The translations under genes and the position numbers were made by a program. Shown here piece after piece: positions 5,793 to 10,803 of a stretch of 10,803 bases of DNA (the first letter of the stretch is position 1; every line of letters begins with the position of its first letter). Below the pieces are notes generated by a model. It ran no database searches. It saw only the letters and a program-made list of their open reading frames with translations, and was not told the origin of the DNA. The DNA is from JAGLSB01 sp023135955 (lineage in GTDB: Bacteria; Bacteroidota; Bacteroidia; Bacteroidales; GCA-2748055): assembly GCA_030673645.1 (NCBI GenBank), contig DAOVIO010000141.1, positions 1-10,803 of the forward strand, given 5' to 3'.

Positions 5793-6425
5793 ATGAGAAA
5801 GTTATTCTTTATTTTATCAATAGTTTTTATTTCTACATCAGGCCTTAAGGCACAAGATGAAGGAGATTTAATTCAATTTTCAGGAGTTATAAGAGATCTG
5901 AAATCTGAACCTGTAGAAAATGTTCATATCATAAATATTCATAAAAGGTCTGGTACCACATCAAACCCTAAAGGAATGTTTTCCTTTATTGTTAACCATA
6001 CCGACAGCATTCTTTTTACAGCTGTAGGTTATAAGAATACTTTGGTGGTAATTCCTAAGAAAACTAATGGTCAACATTATCCAAGAGATGTTTATCTATT
6101 AAATGACACAATACAACTTGCTGAAGTAAAGATATTTCCATGGAAGTCATACGCAGAATTCAAGGTAGCATTTATAAACCTCGAATTACCTGATGATGAC
6201 ATCAAAAGGGCTTATAAGAATATTGCGCTAATCAAAGCTCAGTTAAATATGGATTTTGAACCCGATGCCAATCTATCGTACAAGAATTATATGAACCAGG
6301 AACACCAGGCTTTGTATAGCATGGGCCAAATTCCATACTATTCGGTTCTTAATCCTCTAAACTGGATAAAGTTTTTTGATGCCCTAAAAGATGGCGATTT
6401 TAATAATAATGATGATAATGATTGA
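5793..6425 (+). CDS. Exported carboxypeptidase-regulatory-like domain protein
   Basis: The ATG at 5793 gives 210 residues; an in-frame TTG 18 bases earlier lies within the -7 word and is rejected. A classic signal peptide (MRKLFFILSIVFISTSG-LKA) predicts cleavage after A20. Residues 28-115 form a carboxypeptidase-D regulatory-like (transthyretin-like) beta-sandwich: FSGVIRD, PVENVHI, GTTSNPKGMFSF, DSILFTAVGYKN, then VYLLNDTIQLAEVKI. This is the same class of module that caps the next protein. The C-terminal half is specific to a small Bacteroidota family: IPYYSVLNPLNWIKFFDAL (180-198), then an Asp/Asn-rich tail. It probably acts in the periplasm or on the cell surface. The receptor gene follows 59 bases later and they likely share a promoter. 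Exact function unknown. Confidence 0.7.
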   Translation: MRKLFFILSIVFISTSGLKAQDEGDLIQFSGVIRDLKSEPVENVHIINIHKRSGTTSNPKGMFSFIVNHTDSILFTAVGYKNTLVVIPKKTNGQHYPRDVYLLNDTIQLAEVKIFPWKSYAEFKVAFINLELPDDDIKRAYKNIALIKAQLNMDFEPDANLSYKNYMNQEHQALYSMGQIPYYSVLNPLNWIKFFDALKDGDFNNNDDND

Positions 6426-6484
6426 TCTTTTCTTTATTTAATCACAATTTTTTACGAATAATTTTGTTATTGGTTAATCCTGAG

Positions 6485-8944
6485 ATGAAAAACCTATTAA
6501 CCATATTTATCTTTTCTGCCCTATTTACTGCCTCCATCCATGGACAAGCAAAAATAGCTGGAACTATTACAGATAATGATAATAAGGCTGTTTTCCTGGC
6601 TAATATTGCTATTGAAGGAAGGAATATCGGCACAATGACTGATAATTTGGGGCAATTCAAGCTTAATGTACCTGATACTGAGAATCTGAAAGTTGTAATA
6701 TCCTGTATTGGTTATATAAGTCGTGAATTCGATCTGCATCTGGACTCTGATGAAAGTCATATTCTCGACATCACACTTGAAAAAGATATTCGGGAGTTAA
6801 ATGAAGTTTCTATTTCTGTCAGACAGGAAAGAGCCACTAGTTTTCAAAGTATTGATATCTCAGCATTGGATTTGCTTCCAAATACTACAGGAGGTATTGA
6901 AACAATAATAAAAACTCTACCGGGAGTATCTTCAAACAATGAGTTAAGCTCACAATTTAATGTTAGAGGAGGAAATTTCGACGAAAATCTAATTTATGTG
7001 AATGGAATACAGATTTACCGTCCTTTCCTTGTCAGGTCAGGTCAGCAAGAAGGTTTGAGTTTTATAAATCCTGATATGATTTCTGGTATTAGGTTTTCCG
7101 CCGGAGGCTTTGATGCACAGTATGGTGATAAAATGTCCTCGGTTCTCGATATTAGTTATAAAGTTCCAAAAGGTTTTGCCGGTTCTGTTTCAGGTAGTCT
7201 TTTAGGAGGATCAGCTCATCTTGAGGGTTTAAGTAAAAATGGAAAATTAAGTGCCATTGCAGGTTTTAGATATAAAACCACCGCATACCTTTTGAACAGT
7301 CTTGAAACTACCGGGAATTACCAGCCTCAATTTGCTGATATTCAGTCCTTAATCCGCTATAGCATTAATCCAAAGCTTGAATTAAGCTTCCTTGGAAATA
7401 TATCATTAAATAAATATAGTTTCATTCCCGAAAGCAGGAAAACTGAATTTGGAACTGCAAGCGCCCCTCATCACATGAAAATTACTTATGAGGGTAATGA
7501 AACAGATCAGTTTGATACATATATGGGTGCTACTACACTAAAATGGGATCCATCAGAAAGAACCAGTCTAAAATTTATCACATCAGCATTCACCACACGT
7601 GAAGTTGAAAGTTTTGATATATTGGGTCAATATTGGATAAATGAGCTTGATAATACAATAGGATCTGAAACATTCGGTGATAGTATTATGAATTTGGGAA
7701 TAGGATCTTTTTTGAATCATGCCAGAAATTACCTTGAGGCATATGTTTATTCAGCTTCCGTTGTTGGAGAACACAAGAGTAATAATCATATCCTGAAATG
7801 GGGAACATCTGCTGAATACCAGCTTGTAAACGACAGGATTAGCGAATGGGATCTTATCGATTCTTCTGGATATTCAGTTCCTACCGCATCAGAGATGCTT
7901 GATTTGTATAATGTTCTGAAATCTGATAATCAATTATCAATTTTCAGGTTTTCCGGATTTATCCAGGATACCTGGTCTTATAAATTCAATGAAAATGAAT
8001 ATTACCTTACGGCCGGGATTAGAACAACATATTTAGATTTAAGCCAACAGTTTTTAGTAAGTCCCAGGATTAATTTCTCATATAAGCCTTACTGGGAAAG
8101 AGATCTGATGTTTCACCTTTCAACAGGAGTATATTATCAACCTCCTTTTTATAAGGAGATGAGAGATTTGGAGGGGAATCTGAATGAAGATCTGAAGGCT
8201 CAGCAATCCATACATCTTGTTGCAGGAGGCGATTATATATTCAGTGCATGGGACAGACCCTTTAAATTCAGTACAGAATTATACTATAAGCATCTGAATA
8301 ATCTTGTGCCCTACAAAGTTGATAATGTAAGAATTGCTTATGCCGGAGAGAACCTTGCATCAGGCTATACAATGGGAATTGATTTCAAGATAAATGGTGA
8401 ATTTGTCCCAGGAGCCGAGTCATGGGTAAGCATGTCGTTAATGCAATCAAGGGAAGATATAGAAGGCGATATTTTTCTCCTTGATTATGAAGATGGATCT
8501 CAGGAATATTATGAACCCGGCTACTACCCAAGGCCAACGGATCAGCTAATGACATTTGGCCTGTTTTTCCAGGATTATTTACCAAATAGTCCGGAATATA
8601 AAGTAAATCTTAATTTCCTTTATGGTTCAAGGCTTCCATATAGCTCACCTACAAAAGACCGCTACGATAATGTATACCGTCTACCACCATACAGACGAGT
8701 GGATATAGGGTTTTCAAAAGTCTTAATTAAGGATAATAGCAATTTTAATGAAGGAAATCCCTTAAATCATATTCGAAATATGTGGCTGAGTGCTGAAATT
8801 TTTAACCTACTAGGTATAAATAATACAATTTCCTATTTATGGGTTCGTACAATTTCCAATCAGGAGGGCATACCTGATATTTTTGCAGTTCCTAATTATC
8901 TTACCAGCAGGCGGTTTAATGTGAAATTGACTGCGAGATTTTAA
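6485..8944 (+). CDS. TonB-dependent receptor with N-terminal regulatory-like domain
   Basis: The ATG at 6485 gives 819 residues and a clean signal peptide (MKNLLTIFIFSALFTASIHG); a TTG start overlapping the upstream stop would bury it. Residues 22-98 form a carboxypeptidase-D regulatory-like domain (IAGTITD, GTMTDNLGQFKLNVP, VISCIGY). The plug domain spans about 120-226, with LPNTTGGIETIIKTLPGV, FNVRGGNFDENLIYVNG and SAGGFDAQYGDKMSSVLD. The remaining 590 or so residues are a strand-rich barrel ending in RRFNVKLTARF, whose terminal phenylalanine suits outer-membrane assembly. The length is normal. It would import a substrate across the outer membrane using TonB energy. Without a SusD neighbour it is probably not a glycan transporter of the SusCD type. 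The substrate cannot be told. Confidence 0.9.
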   Translation: MKNLLTIFIFSALFTASIHGQAKIAGTITDNDNKAVFLANIAIEGRNIGTMTDNLGQFKLNVPDTENLKVVISCIGYISREFDLHLDSDESHILDITLEKDIRELNEVSISVRQERATSFQSIDISALDLLPNTTGGIETIIKTLPGVSSNNELSSQFNVRGGNFDENLIYVNGIQIYRPFLVRSGQQEGLSFINPDMISGIRFSAGGFDAQYGDKMSSVLDISYKVPKGFAGSVSGSLLGGSAHLEGLSKNGKLSAIAGFRYKTTAYLLNSLETTGNYQPQFADIQSLIRYSINPKLELSFLGNISLNKYSFIPESRKTEFGTASAPHHMKITYEGNETDQFDTYMGATTLKWDPSERTSLKFITSAFTTREVESFDILGQYWINELDNTIGSETFGDSIMNLGIGSFLNHARNYLEAYVYSASVVGEHKSNNHILKWGTSAEYQLVNDRISEWDLIDSSGYSVPTASEMLDLYNVLKSDNQLSIFRFSGFIQDTWSYKFNENEYYLTAGIRTTYLDLSQQFLVSPRINFSYKPYWERDLMFHLSTGVYYQPPFYKEMRDLEGNLNEDLKAQQSIHLVAGGDYIFSAWDRPFKFSTELYYKHLNNLVPYKVDNVRIAYAGENLASGYTMGIDFKINGEFVPGAESWVSMSLMQSREDIEGDIFLLDYEDGSQEYYEPGYYPRPTDQLMTFGLFFQDYLPNSPEYKVNLNFLYGSRLPYSSPTKDRYDNVYRLPPYRRVDIGFSKVLIKDNSNFNEGNPLNHIRNMWLSAEIFNLLGINNTISYLWVRTISNQEGIPDIFAVPNYLTSRRFNVKLTARF

Positions 8945-8945
8945 T

Positions 8946-8995
8946 AAATGGGTATTGTAGAGACGCAAGATTTTGCGTCTCTACAATATCCATTT
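8946..8995. repeat. Long palindrome at a convergent gene junction
   Basis: AAATGGG plus TATTGTAGAGACGCAA (8946-8968) pairs with its complement (8973-8995) around a GATT loop. This gives 23 paired positions with a single G-T wobble. It begins one base after the receptor's TAA and ends inside the nitroreductase reading frame, supplying that gene's last codons and stop. GTAGAGACGC palindromes of this kind are, as I recall, found dispersed in Bacteroidota and cyanobacterial genomes, so it may be an inserted MITE-like element. It could stop transcription from both sides, although no U-run follows on either strand. Confidence 0.75.
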
Positions 8996-9547
8996 ACCAT
9001 GAAATACAAATTCAGCTATTTCTTTTCGTACTCGTTTGGCTTTTTCCCTTTTTTTCAATTCATCTGGCAGATTTGCGATTTCACCTCTGTAACCGATAGC
9101 CATTATTGCTGCGGGTTCGAAGTTTTCAGGAATATTCAGCAATTTCCTTGCTGCTTCAAAGTCATAGCCTCCCATTTGATGAACAAATAATCCCATTGAT
9201 GTTGCTTGTATCAATAAATTCCCAACAGCCATTCCAAGGTCATGAAATGCAAAACGATTTGGCCTGTTCATATAGTCTTTAACTTCTGCCACACTCAAAA
9301 CCAGAATGGGCGCAGTTTCTGCCCAGATTCTATTACCTTCCATCAACAATGAATAAAATTCATCATAGATTTTATCCTGTGCTTTTCTGGCAATCACAAA
9401 TCGCCATGGTTGCGCATTATAACTGGAAGGAGCCCATCGCGCTGCTTCGAAGAGAATTTGAATGTTTTTTTCATCTATTTTTTTATTAGAAAAGGAAAGG
9501 ATACTTTTTCTTTTGGTGATTAGTGGCTGAATTATATTATTTGACAT
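8981..9547 (-). CDS. Nitroreductase-family FMN oxidoreductase
   Basis: This 188-residue cytoplasmic flavoprotein is the normal length for the NADH/NADPH-dependent nitroreductase family. It shows the FMN-binding start KRKSILSF (12-19), AARWAPSSYNAQPWRF (35-50, with the S/N/Q phosphate and isoalloxazine contacts), HDLGMAVGNLLIQATSMGL (102-120) and AIGYRGE (150-156). Likely activity is two-electron reduction of nitro compounds, quinones or related acceptors; the physiological substrate is unknown. The family's usual ending, FHGKW, is followed here by IL and TAG, all contributed by the palindrome shared with the receptor's 3' end. No TAnnTTTG word is seen upstream, but an 11-base direct repeat lies there. 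Confidence 0.88.
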   Translation of the reverse strand: MSNNIIQPLITKRKSILSFSNKKIDEKNIQILFEAARWAPSSYNAQPWRFVIARKAQDKIYDEFYSLLMEGNRIWAETAPILVLSVAEVKDYMNRPNRFAFHDLGMAVGNLLIQATSMGLFVHQMGGYDFEAARKLLNIPENFEPAAIMAIGYRGEIANLPDELKKREKAKRVRKEIAEFVFHGKWIL

Positions 9548-9552
9548 ATTAA

Positions 9553-9589
9553 ATGTGTTTTGTGTATAACATTTTTGTATGTGTTTTGT
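9553..9589. repeat. Direct repeat ATGTGTTTTGT upstream of the nitroreductase gene
   Basis: Identical 11-base copies at 9553-9563 and 9579-9589 have start-to-start spacing of 26 bases, just ahead of the nitroreductase start. They could be a regulator's paired binding sites, or simply GT-rich low-complexity sequence. Confidence 0.3.
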
Positions 9590-9620
9590 TTTTGGGTGGG
9601 TTTCTGGATTCTAGTGCCAT

Positions 9621-9890
9621 CTATCTAATAATTAAACTATCTGGATTTTGTCTGCAATCCCATAAAGTATGAATAATGATGAAATCATTAATAATTAGAC
9701 CACGAAAAGGTTTTAGCGAAGATTTTAGCCCAAGATAAGGCTGTGATTGAAGATGTTTTACATTTTTGGTAATTAGCTTAAAAAGCTTATTGGAATAACT
9801 TCTACTTTGGTTTCTTTTATTGTAGAATTCCAGAATTTTTATCAATTTATCATTAGCTCTATTTGACCAGATTATTTTCCGTTTAGCCAT
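9621..9890 (-). CDS. RelE/ParE-family toxin, apparently internally deleted
   Basis: This 89-residue protein begins like the Bacteroidota RelE/ParE toxins: KRKIIWSNRANDKLIKILEFYNKRN (4-27), then a helix pair and QPYLGLKS. It ends with the family's IIIHTLWDCRQNPDSL (71-86). Between FRGLIINDF (62-70) and IIIHTLWD, relatives normally carry roughly ten more residues of the type yxIFYEIxxxx, which form one strand of the toxin sheet. Their absence in frame suggests a small deletion and probably loss of fold or activity. The gene overlaps the antitoxin gene by 19 bases, as usual. The family call is strong. The deletion call rests on my memory of family sequences, so it is moderate. Confidence 0.75.
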   Translation of the reverse strand: MAKRKIIWSNRANDKLIKILEFYNKRNQSRSYSNKLFKLITKNVKHLQSQPYLGLKSSLKPFRGLIINDFIIIHTLWDCRQNPDSLIIR

Positions 9891-10105
9891 TTGTTTATTT
9901 CTTGATCTAGTTTTCTCTGCTCAATAAACAAACCTTCATTAACCTCCTTCTGAGATAATAAGATCTCATTTTTCTGCTCGTCAGTAAGTAATATAGTTTT
10001 TTCTGATTTTGAATCAAGCATAGTCTTGATAGCCTCCAGGAATTGAATGTCATCAATCTCTTTTATTCTTTTAATCAAATTGTTTTTAATTTCAAGCTGT
10101 GTCAT
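9872..10105 (-). CDS. Antitoxin partner of the RelE/ParE-like toxin
   Basis: From the ATG at 10105 the product is 77 residues, mostly charged helix. The N-terminal half (MTQLEIKNNLIKRIKEIDDIQFLEAIKTMLDS, residues 1-32) resembles the short antitoxins that precede RelE/ParE toxins in Bacteroidota. ILLTDEQKNEILLSQKEVNEG (38-58) and NKWLNGK follow, probably wrapping the toxin. An in-frame ATG at 10150 would place a perfect -7 word inside the gene, so it is rejected. The TAA lies 19 bases inside the toxin gene, indicating coupled translation. As in other such pairs, the antitoxin probably represses its own operon, but no clear DNA-binding fold is visible. Confidence 0.7.
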   Translation of the reverse strand: MTQLEIKNNLIKRIKEIDDIQFLEAIKTMLDSKSEKTILLTDEQKNEILLSQKEVNEGLFIEQRKLDQEINKWLNGK

Positions 10106-10119
10106 TTTGCGCTTTTTCT

Positions 10120-10147
10120 CAAAAATACAAAATATATTCCAATCCAA
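10120..10147 (-). promoter_or_regulatory. Promoter of the RelE/ParE-type operon
   Basis: On the - strand TATTTTTG (10127-10120) matches TAnnTTTG exactly, with a TTG (10147-10145) 17 bases upstream. The -7 word is 14 bases before the ATG at 10105, again predicting a leader of about ten bases. Confidence 0.45.
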
Positions 10148-10156
10148 CACCCCCTC

Positions 10157-10174
10157 TTCCGATAGCTATCGGAA
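10157..10174. repeat. Perfect palindrome TTCCGATAGCTATCGGAA
   Basis: This 18-base sequence equals its own reverse complement with no loop, so it fits a dimeric protein site or a repeat-element core. The core ATAGCTAT recurs at 10219-10226 without the flanking symmetry. Confidence 0.65.
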
Positions 10175-10241
10175 CCTATCACTTCCCATCACTTCCCCTC
10201 CTTCACCCCCCTCTTCAAATAGCTATCGCCCCCCCTCAATC

Positions 10242-10256
10242 CCCCCTAAAAGGGGG
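10242..10256. repeat. Hairpin CCCCCT-AAA-AGGGGG
   Basis: A perfect 6-bp stem of five C-G pairs and one T-A pair has a 3-base loop. It has no following T-run on the + strand and lies about 215 bases before the aminotransferase start. Confidence 0.55.
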
Positions 10257-10471
10257 AGGCTGGTTTGTCTCGTATCGAAATGATTTAATTATCCAACTGC
10301 AAAACTGCACAACTTCTTCTCTTCCACTCCCCTCCCAAGTCCACGCCAGTGGACATCTCCCCAACACAGTGCCTCCCTCCCCCAATTTATTCCCTTCCCA
10401 TTGTGAAAACCGATAAATCTGATTAATTTTAGAACTTCAATTTAAATTAACAATTTTAATTTTTTAGCCCA

Positions 10472-10803
10472 ATGAAAACCCAGGATTATATTGACAGAGA
10501 AGATAAGTATGGAGCGCACAACTATCACCCACTTCCAGTAGTTCTTGATAAAGGAGAAGGAGTATTTGTGTGGGATGTTGAAGGTAAGAGATATTTTGAT
10601 TTCTTATCAGCATATTCTGCTGTAAATCAAGGACATTGCAATCCAAAGATAGTTGATGCCATGATTGAGCAATCAAAGAAACTCACTCTGACTTCCAGGG
10701 CATTTTATAATTCGGTTTTAGGTGAATTTGAAGAATATGTAACGAAATACTTTGGTTACGATAAAGTACTTCCTATGAATTCGGGTGCCGAAGGAGATGA
10801 AAC
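10472..10803 (+). CDS. rocD: Ornithine aminotransferase, N-terminal part (runs off the window)
   Basis: The first 110 residues are present and the frame is open at the window edge. The start (MKTQDYIDREDKYGAHNYHPLPVVL) and the stretch GVFVWDVEGKRYFDFLSAYSAVNQGHCNPKI are hallmarks of ornithine-oxo-acid aminotransferase, a fold-type I PLP enzyme. It converts ornithine and 2-oxoglutarate to glutamate 5-semialdehyde and glutamate. The FYNSVLGEFEEYV and VLPMNSGAEGDE segments follow in the right order; the last begins the cofactor-binding region. The PLP-binding lysine lies beyond the window. Related class-III enzymes such as acetylornithine aminotransferase share parts of this, but the YGAHNYHPLPVVL opening favours rocD. 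No exact -7 word is seen in the AT-rich 70 bases before the ATG. Confidence 0.85.
   Translation, partial: MKTQDYIDREDKYGAHNYHPLPVVLDKGEGVFVWDVEGKRYFDFLSAYSAVNQGHCNPKIVDAMIEQSKKLTLTSRAFYNSVLGEFEEYVTKYFGYDKVLPMNSGAEGDE

Larger units (their letters stand above)
10148..10400. repeat. C/T-rich intergenic repeat cluster
   Basis: The + strand here is strikingly pyrimidine-rich and C-rich in an AT-rich genome. It contains two imperfect copies of CACCCCCTCTTC..ATAGCTATCG (10148-10171 and 10204-10228). The first holds the perfect 18-base palindrome TTCCGATAGCTATCGGAA (10157-10174). Also present are a tandem ATCACTTCCC (10178-10187, 10188-10197), the hairpin CCCCCT-AAA-AGGGGG (10242-10256) and the hairpin GTCCAC-GCCA-GTGGAC (10339-10354). 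Open frames across this stretch are low-complexity and not credible. It separates the toxin-antitoxin promoter from the aminotransferase gene and resembles a cluster of dispersed intergenic repeats. Confidence 0.7.

Noticed and set aside
6442..6760. - strand frames opposite the start of the receptor gene
   Set aside because: They are antisense shadows of a clearly coding region with no promoter or family signal. The same applies to 8385-8585 and to 10464-10676 opposite the aminotransferase.
5793..8944. SusCD polysaccharide-utilisation locus
   Set aside because: There is a TonB-dependent receptor, but no SusD-like lipoprotein, glycoside hydrolase or hybrid two-component regulator in the window.
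8948..9190. + strand frame of 80 codons after the receptor
   Set aside because: It is antisense to the nitroreductase gene and begins inside the palindrome.
10148..10400. CRISPR array
   Set aside because: The repeats are only two imperfect copies plus unrelated palindromes, without regular spacers, and no cas genes are present.
10047..10416. Overlapping + strand frames in the C-rich stretch
   Set aside because: They translate to Ser/Pro-rich low-complexity sequence created by the CCCCTC repeats and overlap the antitoxin gene. Not coding.

Overview
The window is AT-rich, gene-dense DNA that looks like a Bacteroidota (Bacteroidetes) chromosome. The main reasons are a TonB-dependent receptor with an N-terminal carboxypeptidase-regulatory-like domain, a second small protein of that domain class, Bacteroidota-style -7 promoter words (TAnnTTTG, some with TTG/TTTG about 20 bases upstream) in front of many genes, and almost no Shine-Dalgarno sequences. 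The genus cannot be told from the sequence.

Layout. Bases 1-36 are probably the 3' end of a + strand gene. It meets a 46-residue putative lipoprotein gene (- strand, 83-223) across a hairpin. A D-2-hydroxyacid dehydrogenase (+, 396-1352) converges on a HEPN/MNT toxin-antitoxin pair (-, 2116-1407). Further - strand genes follow: a possible 38-residue ORF, a predicted outer-membrane barrel protein (2972-2388), a hemolysin III/PAQR membrane protein (3818-3165), and a YjbQ-family protein (4281-3871). A gene-poor stretch (4282-4815) holds several palindromes and a coding-like relic. It is followed by a small sulfotransferase-like P-loop protein (-, 5451-4816).

From 5793 the + strand carries a two-gene unit: an exported carboxypeptidase-regulatory-like protein and a TonB-dependent receptor (6485-8944). 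No SusD-like gene is present, so this is not a visible polysaccharide-utilisation locus. A 23-bp-stem palindrome (8946-8995) sits at the convergent junction with a nitroreductase (-, 9547-8981) and encodes that enzyme's last residues and stop codon. Next is a RelE/ParE-type toxin-antitoxin pair (-, 10105-9621) whose toxin seems to have lost about ten internal residues. A C/T-rich repeat-laden intergenic stretch (about 10140-10400) leads into the start of an ornithine aminotransferase gene (+, 10472 to the window end).

The genes do not form one pathway. The two functional couplings are the toxin-antitoxin pairs and the regulatory-domain protein plus receptor pair. I do not see a clearly new multi-gene system. 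The points most worth a second look are the promoter geometry that predicts leaderless or nearly leaderless mRNAs, the palindrome that forms a gene's 3' end, the internally deleted toxin, and the two repeat-rich intergenic regions.
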